Made by a program: the position numbers and the translations under genes. The notes under the pieces are model-generated. The model worked only from the letters and a program-made list of their open reading frames with translations. It was not told the DNA's origin and ran no database searches. DNA of 64,000 nt from NCBI RefSeq assembly GCF_003051005.1, contig NZ_QAOW01000002.1:481462-545461 (forward strand), written 5' to 3'. Shown here piece by piece: positions 36,663 through 45,521 of the stretch (positions within the stretch are counted from its first letter, which is position 1; every line of letters begins with the position of its first letter). Origin of the DNA: Rhodococcus sp. OK519. GTDB lineage: Bacteria > Actinomycetota > Actinomycetes > Mycobacteriales > Mycobacteriaceae.

Positions 36663-38300
36663 TCAGCCCGCAGCGCGGCTGCGCATCGCGTCGACGAACA
36701 CCCCGGGGATCTCGGCCGGAGTTCGCGCGACGTGGCTGGTTCCACCCGTCGCGGCCGAGATCTTCTGCAGGACGGCCGCATCGGCGTCCTCGGTGATCCC
36801 GATCGTGACGATGATGACCGGACGCGCGGGATCCTGTTCGCGCTTGAGCGTGGCCAGCAGTTCGTCGAGCGAGATGGTGGACGGATCCTCGTTGGCCCCG
36901 TCGGTGAGCAGGATGACGCTGTTGATCGCAGCCGGGTCGTAGCCCTCCTTGACCTTGCGGAACGCGGCGAGCGTCGTGTCGTACAAACCGGTGCCGCCCT
37001 TGACGAGGGACGGCAGGGTCCGCACGGCGTCGGTCAGCCGCTGGCGGTGGCTCATGCCGTCGACGTTCTCGTCCAGTCGGCGGATCGGGGCCAGTTCTTT
37101 GTAGTCCTGCCCGTTGCCGCCGAGTCCGATCGAGAATGCCCACAGCCCCAACTGCGCGTTGTCGGGGAACAGCCTGGCGCCGGTCTCGCTGGCCTGCACC
37201 GTCAACGCGATCCGGGTCTCGGGGCCGGCCTTCTCGGCCATCGAACCCGAGACGTCCTCCACCACGAGTGCGCGCGACGGAAGTGCCAGCACCGCATAGC
37301 GCTTCAGCACCTTGGCCGTCTCGGTGGGATCGGAGACCGTCAGGACCGCGACGTCACCGACGCCTCGTCCGGCGACGAGCGGGGCCTTGTCCGGACCGCG
37401 GAAGCCGCGCTGCGCCAACGCGGCCCGGCCGGCCTCGGACCCCATCACCTCGGCCAACGTGACGCCGGCCTCGCGTGCGTCGTCGTGCTCGGTGCCCGTG
37501 GCGGTGGCCACGACCGGATAGTCGAGGAACACCGCACCCGAGTTCGGGGCGGTCGCCTCCAGCCTCACCGCGGAGTCGCCCTCGTTCTGACCCACCACCT
37601 GCTGCTCCGTGGCGATGGCGATCCCGCCGTCGGACGCGACGGCCGCGAGCCGCGCGGACGGGTCGGTCTGGTGCATGTTCGCGGCCTGGGCCTGCGCGAG
37701 CGGGACCAGCGCGCCGGGCACTGCGTCGACGGCGATGGTGCCGGCGGCCGCCTCCGACAGCGCGCCGACGATAGGCGCGCCCGAGACGCTGCTGGTGAGC
37801 GGGTCGCCGATCTTCAGGCCCGACAACTGCAGCGCCGTCAGCCACGTCGCGAAGAACGGCATGTCGCCCCCACGGGCGGCGATCACCACTGGGGTCGAGG
37901 CGATCGACTGGGCGGCGACGTCGAACAGGGTGCCGGTGCCGCTGCTCGCCTTCGCGACCCACTGCGACGAATCCGGAACCCACAGGTCCGGGCCGGCCTG
38001 CTGGCCGGGCGACCCGAGCGGTTCCATGCCGGACGCCGCCTCGATCCGGTACCTGCGGCAGCCGAGGTCCTCGGCCGACGCCGCAGAGGTCACCTCGGTG
38101 AGAACCGGCGAGATCGACGGGTCCGCGGCCACCACGTACTCGGTGACCGAGTCACACCCACCGCCGACGAATGTGTCGACGACGAAGTACCCCCCGGCAC
38201 CCACGACGACCACGGCCGCGAGGCCGATCGCCCCATACTTGACGAGGGGCGACGTCCCCGCCGCGGGCTTCGCGCGCGGCGCGCTGTGACGACCGGCCAT
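36663..38300 (-). CDS. Membrane-anchored von Willebrand factor A protein with binding-protein-like region
   Basis: A single membrane helix (YGAIGLAAVVVVGAGGYFVV) anchors a large extracellular part. Residues 50-320 resemble a periplasmic binding-protein module (PDLWVPDSSQWVAKASSGTG, TPVVIAARGGDMP). Residues 350-545 form a VWA domain with the complete metal-ion-dependent adhesion site start DVSGSMAEKAGP, then the later Thr in KGGTGLYDTTLAAF and the Asp in SVILLTDGANED. This combination is a conserved actinobacterial architecture of unknown purpose, perhaps ligand sensing at the envelope. ATG 38300. The next downstream gene is convergent. Confidence 0.8.
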   Translation of the reverse strand: MAGRHSAPRAKPAAGTSPLVKYGAIGLAAVVVVGAGGYFVVDTFVGGGCDSVTEYVVAADPSISPVLTEVTSAASAEDLGCRRYRIEAASGMEPLGSPGQQAGPDLWVPDSSQWVAKASSGTGTLFDVAAQSIASTPVVIAARGGDMPFFATWLTALQLSGLKIGDPLTSSVSGAPIVGALSEAAAGTIAVDAVPGALVPLAQAQAANMHQTDPSARLAAVASDGGIAIATEQQVVGQNEGDSAVRLEATAPNSGAVFLDYPVVATATGTEHDDAREAGVTLAEVMGSEAGRAALAQRGFRGPDKAPLVAGRGVGDVAVLTVSDPTETAKVLKRYAVLALPSRALVVEDVSGSMAEKAGPETRIALTVQASETGARLFPDNAQLGLWAFSIGLGGNGQDYKELAPIRRLDENVDGMSHRQRLTDAVRTLPSLVKGGTGLYDTTLAAFRKVKEGYDPAAINSVILLTDGANEDPSTISLDELLATLKREQDPARPVIIVTIGITEDADAAVLQKISAATGGTSHVARTPAEIPGVFVDAMRSRAAG

Positions 38301-38369
38301 GTCTTCGAGACCTCCGTATAGAGCGCGATCCGGTAGGGGTGCGGGTCGCGTTGTGCGGGTTCCGCCGGA

Positions 38370-38801
38370 TCAGGCGTAGAGGGTGACGAACTTCTGGAGC
38401 GAGCCTTCGATGTCGCCGCGCAGCGCCTTGGCCACGCCCGACCCGATGGGCCCGAACAGCGGCGCGCCGCCGAGGTCGATGTCGAGGGCGACGATGGCGC
38501 CCGCCGTGGAGGGTTCGACGCTGAGGACCAGCCCGAGCTTGACGCCGCCCTTGCCGTCGCCCTTGAGCAGCAGGCTGCGCGGCGGATTGTACTGCTTCAG
38601 AGTCCACTTGACGCGGTTGCGCAGTCCTTTGACGGACACCACCGAGCTGATGACGGTGCCGGCGCTCAGTTCCGCGGGCAGGTCACTGCGCCAGCCCTCG
38701 TGGATGCTGAGCCACTGCTCGAACTCACTCAGATCCGACGCCCGGTTCCACGCGTCCTCCGGACTCATGGGCACGTCGACGGACACCTTCAGCTTGGCCA
38801 T
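38370..38801 (-). CDS. SRPBCC (START-like) protein
   Basis: The 143-residue protein starts MAKLKVSVDVPMSPEDAWNR, the usual first strand and helix of polyketide-cyclase/SRPBCC folds. It continues with SDLSEFEQWLSIHEGWRSD, a central sheet (LRNRVKWTLKQYNPPRSLLL) and a long C-terminal helix (GDIEGSLQKFVTLYA). Such proteins bind hydrophobic ligands, and in mycobacteria relatives are toxins of MT0933-type antitoxins. An antitoxin of that type occurs 12 kb away (50506-50697) but not next to it. ATG 38801 is chosen over an upstream ATG. Confidence 0.75.
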   Translation of the reverse strand: MAKLKVSVDVPMSPEDAWNRASDLSEFEQWLSIHEGWRSDLPAELSAGTVISSVVSVKGLRNRVKWTLKQYNPPRSLLLKGDGKGGVKLGLVLSVEPSTAGAIVALDIDLGGAPLFGPIGSGVAKALRGDIEGSLQKFVTLYA

Positions 38802-38840
38802 TGACGGATCGTAACCAATGAAAAAGGTGACGTACACGAC

Positions 38841-38878
38841 AGTGCGCCTCGTGCCGCGACTGCGTCACGAGGCGCACT
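38841..38878 (-). terminator. 13-bp hairpin terminator after the symporter operon
   Basis: AGTGCGCCTCGTG and CACGAGGCGCACT pair perfectly over 13 bases with a 12-base loop. The hairpin starts 12 bases beyond the symporter stop on the leftward strand and ends 40 bases before the SRPBCC start, so it probably separates the two transcription units. Confidence 0.75.
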
Positions 38879-38889
38879 GGTGACCGCTC

Positions 38890-40530
38890 CTAGTGCGAGA
38901 CGGCCTTCTCGACGCCGACGCCGGTGAGCGAACGGACCTCCATCTCGGCCTGCTTGACCGGATCCTCGAGCTTGTTCCGGCCGACCCAGGTGCCGACGAT
39001 GCCGAGCAGGAACGCCAGCGGGATCGACACGATTCCGGGGTTGGCCAGCGGGAACCACGCGAAGTCGGCGTTCGGGAACATCGACGTCTTGGCGCCCGAG
39101 ACGGCCGGCGAGAACACGATGAGCAGCAGGCAGCTGATCAGGCCGCCGTAGATGCTGAACAGCGCGCCCGTGGTGTTGAACTTCTTCCAGAACAGCGAGT
39201 ACAGCAGCGTCGGCAGGTTCGCCGACGCGGCGACGGCGAAGGCTAGGGCGACCAGGAACGCGATGTTCTGGCCCATCGCGAGGATGCCGAGCACGATCGC
39301 GACGACGCCGATGACGACGACGGTGATCCGCGAGACCCGGACTTGCTCCTCCTCCGACGCCTTGCCGCGCTTGATGACGCTGGCGTAGATGTCGTGAGCG
39401 AACGACGCCGACGCGGTGATCGCCAGGCCGGCGACGACGGCGAGGATCGTCGCGAACGCGACCGCCGAGATGATGCCCAGGAAGATCGTGCCGCCGAGTT
39501 CGAACGCCAGCAGCGGTGCCGCCGAGTTCTCCTTGCCCGGGGCCGCGAGGATCTTGTCGGGGCCGACCATCTTCGCGGCGCCGTAGCCGAGAACGAGCGT
39601 GAACAGGTAGAAGGCGCCGATCAGGCCGATCGCCCACGTGACCGAGCGGCGGGCTTCCCTCGCGGTCGGCACCGTGTAGAAGCGCATGAGCACGTGCGGC
39701 AGACCCGCGGTACCGAGGACGAGCGCGATACCGAGCGAGACGAAGTCGAGCCGCGACATGTCACTGAGGCCGTACTTGGCGCCCGGCGCCAGCACGTCGC
39801 GTCCGGCGACGGCCTCGTTGGCCGAGCCGTTCACCATGTCCTGCGCGTCCGCCAGCAACTGGGAGAAGTTGCCCTTCACTGCGAACAGCACCAGGACGAA
39901 CATGATGCCGGCGCCGGCGATGAGCAGCACGGCCTTGACCATCTGGACGTACGTGGTGCCCTTCATGCCGCCGATCAGCACGTACACGATCATCAGCACG
40001 CCGACGACCGCGACGACGATCGCCTGGCCCGCAAAGTCCTTGATGTTCAACAGCAGTGCCACCAGGCCGCCCGCGCCGGCCATCTGCGCGAGCAGGTAGA
40101 ACAGCGATACCACGAGCGTCGACAGCGCCGCCGCCATCCGGACCGGACGCTGCTTGAGCCGGAAGCTCAGGACGTCGGCCATCGTGAAACGTCCTGTGTT
40201 GCGGAGCAGTTCGGCCACCAGCAGCAGCGCGACGAGCCACGCGACGAGGAAGCCGATCGAGTACAGGAAGCCGTCGTAGCCATACACCGCGATGGCGCCC
40301 GCGATACCGAGGAACGACGCCGCCGACAGGTAGTCGCCGGCGATCGCGAAGCCATTCTGCGGACCGGTGAACTGGCCGCCGCCCGTGTAGAAGTCCGAGG
40401 CCTTCTTCGTCGACTTGCTGGCGCGGATCACCAGCGTCATGGTGCCGACGACGAACGCGACGAAGATCGCGATGTTGAACAGTGGATTGCCGACGTCCGT
40501 GGCCGACTCCTGCGCGAGTGTGGTGATCAC
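38890..40530 (-). CDS. Sodium:solute symporter, acetate/monocarboxylate (ActP/MctC) type
   Basis: The 546-residue protein has about 13 membrane helices of the SSS family. FTGPQNGFAIAGDYLSAASF near helix 2 matches the sodium-site segment of ActP-like permeases, and GTAGLPHVLMRFYTVP is a signature of the acetate/pyruvate branch. It takes up short monocarboxylates with a cation. Its GTG start (40530) overlaps the stop of the DUF485 gene, the usual partner of ActP. LytTR-like boxes upstream of that operon suggest control by the two-component system at 45.5-47.6 kb. Exact substrate (acetate, pyruvate, propionate) is not readable. Confidence 0.88.
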   Translation of the reverse strand: MITTLAQESATDVGNPLFNIAIFVAFVVGTMTLVIRASKSTKKASDFYTGGGQFTGPQNGFAIAGDYLSAASFLGIAGAIAVYGYDGFLYSIGFLVAWLVALLLVAELLRNTGRFTMADVLSFRLKQRPVRMAAALSTLVVSLFYLLAQMAGAGGLVALLLNIKDFAGQAIVVAVVGVLMIVYVLIGGMKGTTYVQMVKAVLLIAGAGIMFVLVLFAVKGNFSQLLADAQDMVNGSANEAVAGRDVLAPGAKYGLSDMSRLDFVSLGIALVLGTAGLPHVLMRFYTVPTAREARRSVTWAIGLIGAFYLFTLVLGYGAAKMVGPDKILAAPGKENSAAPLLAFELGGTIFLGIISAVAFATILAVVAGLAITASASFAHDIYASVIKRGKASEEEQVRVSRITVVVIGVVAIVLGILAMGQNIAFLVALAFAVAASANLPTLLYSLFWKKFNTTGALFSIYGGLISCLLLIVFSPAVSGAKTSMFPNADFAWFPLANPGIVSIPLAFLLGIVGTWVGRNKLEDPVKQAEMEVRSLTGVGVEKAVSH

Positions 40531-40889
40531 TGTGCCGGTCCTTCCAGTTCCTCGCGGATCGCCGACGAGCGCGGATCGAGTTCACGGTTGGCGAACTTCA
40601 CGTACAGCGCGGTGATCACGAATGTCGTCACGAACTGGCCGAGCCCGAGGACGATCCCCAGGTTGACGTTGCCGAACACCTTGGTGGCCATGAAGTCCGA
40701 CGCGTACGTAGCGAGCAGGACATAGGCGCCGTACCACGTGAGGAAGAACGCGGTCATCGGAAAGACGAAGCGCCGCAACCGATGCCGCAGCTCCTGAAAC
40801 TCCGGACTGGCCTGCATGTCGACGAAGGCCTGCGCGTCCGGGGTGGGCCGCTGCGGCGGCGCCCCCGAGCCGAGATCCGTGGTGGTCAT
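40527..40889 (-). CDS. DUF485 membrane partner of the symporter
   Basis: The 120-residue protein has two membrane helices (FVFPMTAFFLTWYGAYVLLA and LGIVLGLGQFVTTFVITALY) joined by a short loop, with the DUF485 signature ASPEFQELRHRLRRFVFP. DUF485 genes almost always precede actP-type symporter genes, as here, with a GTGA overlap. A role in assembly or regulation of the symporter is assumed. ATG 40889. Confidence 0.88.
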   Translation of the reverse strand: MTTTDLGSGAPPQRPTPDAQAFVDMQASPEFQELRHRLRRFVFPMTAFFLTWYGAYVLLATYASDFMATKVFGNVNLGIVLGLGQFVTTFVITALYVKFANRELDPRSSAIREELEGPAQ

Positions 40890-41011
40890 GAGCGGGACTC
40901 CTCCGATGGCGGGCGACCTGCGTCGCGGGGTGTGCGATGCGACATTAATGAGAGCCAGGTCACATCAGAAGCCTGTGGCGGCAGTCACACGCCGAGCTGT
41001 CGCCGCGTGCG

Positions 41012-41041
41012 CCGAACGGTCAGCCGGATGCGACGAACGGC
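41012..41041 (-). promoter_or_regulatory. Tandem LytTR-type binding boxes
   Basis: On the leftward strand ACCGTTCGG (41020-41012) matches the LytTR consensus, [TA][AC][CA]GTTN[AG][TG], at all nine positions. GCCGTTCGT (41041-41033) matches at eight. They are direct repeats 21 bases apart, the spacing LytTR dimers need. They lie about 125 bases upstream of the DUF485-symporter operon and 130 bases upstream of the rightward amidohydrolase gene. Confidence 0.55.
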
Positions 41042-41169
41042 TCCCGCCGAGCGCCCGCCGAACAAACGACCGGGCCCATTTTCCATCTCACTGACACCGT
41101 GTCCAGTTAGCCTGACGATTGTCATCCGGACGGATGACATGCCGGTTCGACGGTCAGCGAGGAGTGGAT

Positions 41170-42906
41170 ATGGCGTTCTCTCTTGTGATCTCCAACGGGA
41201 CAGTGGTGGACGGGACCGGCGACGAACCGTACGTCGCCGACATCGGCGTCCGGGACGGGCGGATCGTGGCGGTCGTCCCCGGCGGCCGACTCGCCGACGC
41301 GGATGCCGACGAGGTCATCGACGCGACCGGGTTGCTGGTCACCCCGGGGTTCGTCGACATCCACACCCACTACGACGGCCAGGTCACCTGGGATCCGATG
41401 CTCACGCCCAGTTGCTGGCACGGCGTGACCACCGCGGTGATGGGCAACTGCGGCGTGGGATTCGCGCCGGTGGCCGACGCCGATCGGGAGTGGCTCATCG
41501 GCTTGATGGAGGGCGTCGAGGACATCCCCGGTGCCGCGTTGTCGGCGGGGATCCGGTGGGGCTGGGAGTCGTTTCCGCAGTATCTCGACGCGATCGAACG
41601 GCAGCCGCTGGCGATCGACGTGGGGACACACGTCCCGCACGGGGCCGTGCGCGCCTACGTCATGGGTGAGCGCGGTGCCCGCAACGAGGCCGCGTCGACC
41701 GAGGACATCGCGTTGATGGCCAAGCTGGTCCGGGAGGGCGTCGAGGCCGGCGCCCTCGGGTTCTCGACGTCGCGGACCATCGTGCACCGGGCGATCGACG
41801 GGGAACCGGTGCCGGGAACCTTCGCCGCCGAGGACGAACTGTTCGGGATCGGTCAGGCGTTGGCCGCCGCCGGCACCGGGGTGTTCGAACTGGCACCGGC
41901 CGGCATCATGGGCGAGGATCTCGCCGCCCCCGACCGGGAACTCGACTGGATGGTGCGGCTGGCGGAACTTACCGGTCGGACAGTGTGTTTCGGCCTGATG
42001 CAGCACGACAACGCACCGAACGACTGGAAGCGACTTCTCGATGCGGCGGCCGCCGCATACGAGTCCGGTATTCCGCTCCGGCCTCAGGTCCCGGCCCGCC
42101 CGCTGGGCCTGCTGACCGGCGTGCAGACGTTCAACGCGTTCAACACCCGGCCGAGCTACGTCGCGGCCGCCGCACGCGCCGGGGGCGACCTCGACGCGTT
42201 GGTTGCGGCACTGCGAGACCCGGCAACCCGCCGGGCGATCCTCGACGAATCCGATTCACCGGACAACCGGATGCCGTACCTGAGCCGGCTCGACCGGACG
42301 TTCGAGCTCGGTCACCCGCCACAGTACGAGCCCGATCCCGACACCAGCCTCGCCCGCGAGGCCGCGCGCGCCGGGAAGGATCCGTTCGAGTACGCCTACG
42401 ACCTGATGCTCGCGGACGAGGGCCGCGCACTGTTCTTCCGTCCGCTGCTGGGCTTCTCGGACTTCACGCTCGACCCGATCCGGGAGATGTTGATGCATCC
42501 CGCGACCGCGATCGGACTCGGCGACGGCGGTGCGCACGTCGGCGCCATCTGCGACGCGTCCAACACGACGTTCATGCTCTCGCACTGGGCGCGCGACCGC
42601 AGCCGCGGCGACCTGATTCCGCTCGCGACCGCGGTGCGGAAGATGACTCTCGACACGGCGACGATCTACGGCCTCGGCGATCGCGGTGTGATCGCCGAGG
42701 GCAAGAAGGCCGACCTCAACGTGATCGACTTCGAACGGCTGCAACTGCAGTCGCCGACGATGGTGCACGACCTGCCCGGCGGGGCCCGGCGTCTGTTGCA
42801 GGGTGCCGACGGGTACCGGGCCACCATCGTGTCCGGTCAGGTGGTGCTCCGCGACGGCGTCGACACCGGGGCTCGCCCGGGTGCGCTGGTCCGCGGAGCA
42901 CGGTGA
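41170..42906 (+). CDS. D-aminoacylase/N-acyl-D-amino-acid deacylase family amidohydrolase
   Basis: The 578-residue metal-dependent hydrolase opens with the small beta-sandwich (AFSLVISNGTVVDGTG) and the amidohydrolase motif TPGFVDIHTHYDGQVTWDPM (His-x-His). MGNCGVGFAPV contains the Cys ligand typical of D-aminoacylases. The C-terminal metal Asp lies in IGLGDGGAHVGAICDAS, and the fold closes with GVIAEGKKADLNVIDFERL. Family members hydrolyse N-acyl-D-amino acids, dihydropyrimidines or related amides. ATG 41170 follows CGAGGAGTGGAT. It shares its upstream region with the symporter operon and is followed convergently by a Rieske protein. Confidence 0.83.
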   Translation: MAFSLVISNGTVVDGTGDEPYVADIGVRDGRIVAVVPGGRLADADADEVIDATGLLVTPGFVDIHTHYDGQVTWDPMLTPSCWHGVTTAVMGNCGVGFAPVADADREWLIGLMEGVEDIPGAALSAGIRWGWESFPQYLDAIERQPLAIDVGTHVPHGAVRAYVMGERGARNEAASTEDIALMAKLVREGVEAGALGFSTSRTIVHRAIDGEPVPGTFAAEDELFGIGQALAAAGTGVFELAPAGIMGEDLAAPDRELDWMVRLAELTGRTVCFGLMQHDNAPNDWKRLLDAAAAAYESGIPLRPQVPARPLGLLTGVQTFNAFNTRPSYVAAAARAGGDLDALVAALRDPATRRAILDESDSPDNRMPYLSRLDRTFELGHPPQYEPDPDTSLAREAARAGKDPFEYAYDLMLADEGRALFFRPLLGFSDFTLDPIREMLMHPATAIGLGDGGAHVGAICDASNTTFMLSHWARDRSRGDLIPLATAVRKMTLDTATIYGLGDRGVIAEGKKADLNVIDFERLQLQSPTMVHDLPGGARRLLQGADGYRATIVSGQVVLRDGVDTGARPGALVRGAR

Positions 42907-42909
42907 GGG

Positions 42910-43272
42910 TCACCACCAGGCGTTGGCGGGCCTGACCGGCCGGCCGGTGGGCGGGGCGTCGGACCGCTGCAGATACAGCAGTCCGTCCCGCTCCTCCGTC
43001 GTCCACGAGCGGATCGGGAGGAGCTTCGGCGAGCCGCCGACGCACTTGCCCTGGCCGTTCCAGCGCCAGAGGTGTGCCGGGCAGTCGATGGTGTCGCCCA
43101 CGACCCTGCCCTTGCTCAGGTTGGCGCCCATGTGCGGGCAACGGGAATCGAGGACGTGGATGACGCCCGCCCGATCGGAGTAGGCCACGAGGTCGGTATC
43201 GAATGCCCGGACGGCGTGCGGCTTTCCGTCACGCAGGTCGTCGGCCGTTCCGAGGCAGTGCCAATCCGACAC
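42910..43272 (-). CDS. Rieske [2Fe-2S] ferredoxin-like protein
   Basis: The 120 residues form one Rieske domain, with cluster ligands in DSRCPHMGANLSKG (Cys-x-His) and TIDCPAHLWRWNGQG (Cys-x-x-His). It could transfer electrons to an oxygenase, although no oxygenase is adjacent. Free-standing Rieske proteins may also be nitrite-reductase-like small subunits. GTG 43272 follows GAAGGAGACCCC. It ends 3 bases before the stop of the convergent amidohydrolase gene. Confidence 0.83.
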   Translation of the reverse strand: MSDWHCLGTADDLRDGKPHAVRAFDTDLVAYSDRAGVIHVLDSRCPHMGANLSKGRVVGDTIDCPAHLWRWNGQGKCVGGSPKLLPIRSWTTEERDGLLYLQRSDAPPTGRPVRPANAWW

Positions 43273-43381
43273 GGGGTCTCCTTCTTCCGAGCGTGCACAC
43301 GGGCAGCGCACGCAGACCCGTCACGTTCGCCGATACCGAGGAACCGCGTCAATCGCGAGACCCGCCCACCGGAAACTCGCG

Positions 43382-45136
43382 TCAGGTAGACCGCAGGTCG
43401 CCCTCGCGGTCGCGGCCCATCCCGAGCCGCTCGGGTGCGTGCATCCGGGCGAAGATGCGTCCCACGTCGCGCGGTGCCTGCCGTCGGGTCGCGATGCTGA
43501 CGAAGACCATTGCCGCGAACGACAGCGGGACGCTCACCGCGGCCGGGTACCCGATGAGCACCGACGGCCAACCGTTCCACAGGTTCTCGGACGGCACACC
43601 CAGCACCGCGAGCAGCGCCGCTCCCCCGCCGGCGACCAGTCCGACGATCATTCCGGCCGTGGCGCCGGCCGCGGTGAGCCCGCGCCACCAGATCCCGAGG
43701 ACCAGCAGCGGGCACAGCGTCGACGCCGCGACCGCGAACACCAACCCCACCGAGCGGGACAGGTCCAGCGACGCCGCCCCGAGCGCGAGAACCAGCGGGA
43801 CCGTCCCGGCCAGTACCGCGGCGACGCGGAAGTCGCGGACCCGTCCGCGCAGCACGTCGGTGCTCAGGACACCGGCGATGCTCACCAGCAGGCCCGACGA
43901 CGTGGACAGGAACGCCGCGATCGCACCGGCCGCGACGAGCGCCGCGAGCAGCTGGCCGCCCCAGCCGGACAGCACCGCGGACGGCAGCAGCAGCACCGCC
44001 GCATCCGACGTCCCGGTGATGAGCAACTGCGGGACGTACAGCCGCGCGAAGACCCCGAGCAGCACCGGGAACAGGTAGAACACGCCCACGAGCGCGATCA
44101 CGACCAACGACGTCAGCCGGGCCGCGCGGCCGTCGGGGTTGGTGTAGAACCGCACCAGCACGTGCGGCAGGCCCATCGCACCGAGGAACGTCGCGAGGAT
44201 CAGCGAGTACACCTGGAACAGTGGGTGCGGACCGCCGAAGCCGCCGCCCGGATCGAGCCACCCGGCACCGTCGGCGGGGGCGCCCGCGACGACCGGCACC
44301 GGCGATCCGGCGGGCAGCACCAACGTTGTGCCCTTGCCGAGTTCGTGCCGGCCGGCGCCCAGTTGGACGTCGCCCGACACCGGTCGGCCGTCGAGGTCGC
44401 CGTGCACCGTGACGTCGGTGGCGGCGGCGACCTGCACGACGACGTCGGTGGTGATGTCGACGGACGTCTGCGCCGTGACGGTGGGCGGGGCGGGCGCGCC
44501 GACCGGTCGCTCGTCGGCGAAGAAGTACACGGCCAGCACCAGTGCCGGGACCGCGACGGCGGTGAGCTTGAGCCAGTACTGGAATCCCTGCACGAACGTG
44601 ATGGACCGCATGCCGCCGCCCACGACGTTGCCGATCACGATCGCCCCGACCACCACGACGCCCACCCACCCGGGCACGCCGAGCAGGATGTTCAGGGTCA
44701 GGCCGGCGCCCTGGAACTGCGGCACCATGTACAGCCCGCACACCGACGCGACCACCACCATCGCGACGCGCCGCACCAGCAGCGAGCCGAGACGGAACTG
44801 GGCGAAGTCGAGGACGGTGTAGGCGCCGGAGCGGCGCAGCGGCGCCGCGACGAACAGCAGCAGTCCCAGGTAGCCGGCGGTGAAGCCGATCGGGTACCAC
44901 AGCGCGTCCGCACCATATTTCGCGATCAGGCCCGCGACCCCGAGAAATGATGCCGCCGAAAGGTATTCACCGGAGATGGCGGCGGCGTTCCAGCGCGGCC
45001 CGACGCTGCGCGATGCGACGAGGAAGTCGGAGGTGGTGCGCGCCAGCCGCACCCCGTAGATGCCGATGCCGACGGTGGCGACGGCAGCGGCGACGAGCGC
45101 CAGCACTGTGAGGAGAGGTATCGGCTGTCCGGTCAT
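43382..45136 (-). CDS. Second sodium:solute symporter, ActP-like with large loop
   Basis: The 584-residue permease shows the SSS features RWNAAAISGEYLSAASFLGV (sodium-site region) and GAMGLPHVLVRFYTNPDG, as in the first symporter. It carries an extra periplasmic loop of roughly 90 residues (about 225-315, TAQTSVDITTDVVVQVAAAT and a beta-rich part) that the first lacks. It is probably a monocarboxylate carrier with different specificity or regulation. It follows a small membrane partner gene by 10 bases and belongs to the operon headed by the sensor kinase genes. Confidence 0.83.
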   Translation of the reverse strand: MTGQPIPLLTVLALVAAAVATVGIGIYGVRLARTTSDFLVASRSVGPRWNAAAISGEYLSAASFLGVAGLIAKYGADALWYPIGFTAGYLGLLLFVAAPLRRSGAYTVLDFAQFRLGSLLVRRVAMVVVASVCGLYMVPQFQGAGLTLNILLGVPGWVGVVVVGAIVIGNVVGGGMRSITFVQGFQYWLKLTAVAVPALVLAVYFFADERPVGAPAPPTVTAQTSVDITTDVVVQVAAATDVTVHGDLDGRPVSGDVQLGAGRHELGKGTTLVLPAGSPVPVVAGAPADGAGWLDPGGGFGGPHPLFQVYSLILATFLGAMGLPHVLVRFYTNPDGRAARLTSLVVIALVGVFYLFPVLLGVFARLYVPQLLITGTSDAAVLLLPSAVLSGWGGQLLAALVAAGAIAAFLSTSSGLLVSIAGVLSTDVLRGRVRDFRVAAVLAGTVPLVLALGAASLDLSRSVGLVFAVAASTLCPLLVLGIWWRGLTAAGATAGMIVGLVAGGGAALLAVLGVPSENLWNGWPSVLIGYPAAVSVPLSFAAMVFVSIATRRQAPRDVGRIFARMHAPERLGMGRDREGDLRST

Positions 45137-45146
45137 CGGCGCGGCC

Positions 45147-45521
45147 TCAGTCGTCGACCAGGTCGGCGAAGTCCTGTTCGTTGCGCTCCGCGGCGCGGAT
45201 GTAGAACCAGCCCGCCCCGAGCAGGACCGGGATCGGCACGATCGCGGCCAGCAGCCACGGCAGGCGCACCCCGAACATCGTGGCGTCGGCCGTGCTCGGG
45301 AACACGAACAGCACGACGGGAACGACCGCGAACAGCAGCGCGACCGCCGCCGCGACCCGCGCGGCCAGGCTCAGCTGGGCGCGGACGAGTCCGCGGATCA
45401 TCGCATCGCCCACCTCGGTCTGTTCCTGCACCTCGACGCGGGTCCGCACCATCCGGGCGCCGCGCCGCTTCGCGAGCACCACCCGCTCCCGGGCGGGCGG
45501 GACGGCACCCGGCGACGTCAC
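45147..45521 (-). CDS. Small membrane partner of the second symporter
   Basis: The 124-residue protein has two membrane helices (LSLAARVAAAVALLFAVVPV and RLPWLLAAIVPIPVLLGAGW) after a 50-residue charged cytoplasmic N-terminus, similar in plan to DUF485 but not in sequence. GTG 45521 overlaps the response regulator stop, and the symporter start is 10 bases downstream. It probably accompanies that symporter. Confidence 0.7.
   Translation of the reverse strand: MTSPGAVPPARERVVLAKRRGARMVRTRVEVQEQTEVGDAMIRGLVRAQLSLAARVAAAVALLFAVVPVVLFVFPSTADATMFGVRLPWLLAAIVPIPVLLGAGWFYIRAAERNEQDFADLVDD

Noticed and set aside
39343..40725. 460-codon rightward frame under the symporter
   Set aside because: Antisense shadow, with no start signal and unnatural composition.
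43116..44900. 594-codon leftward frame overlapping the second symporter and Rieske genes
   Set aside because: Out-of-frame shadow of the symporter, Arg/Gly-rich.
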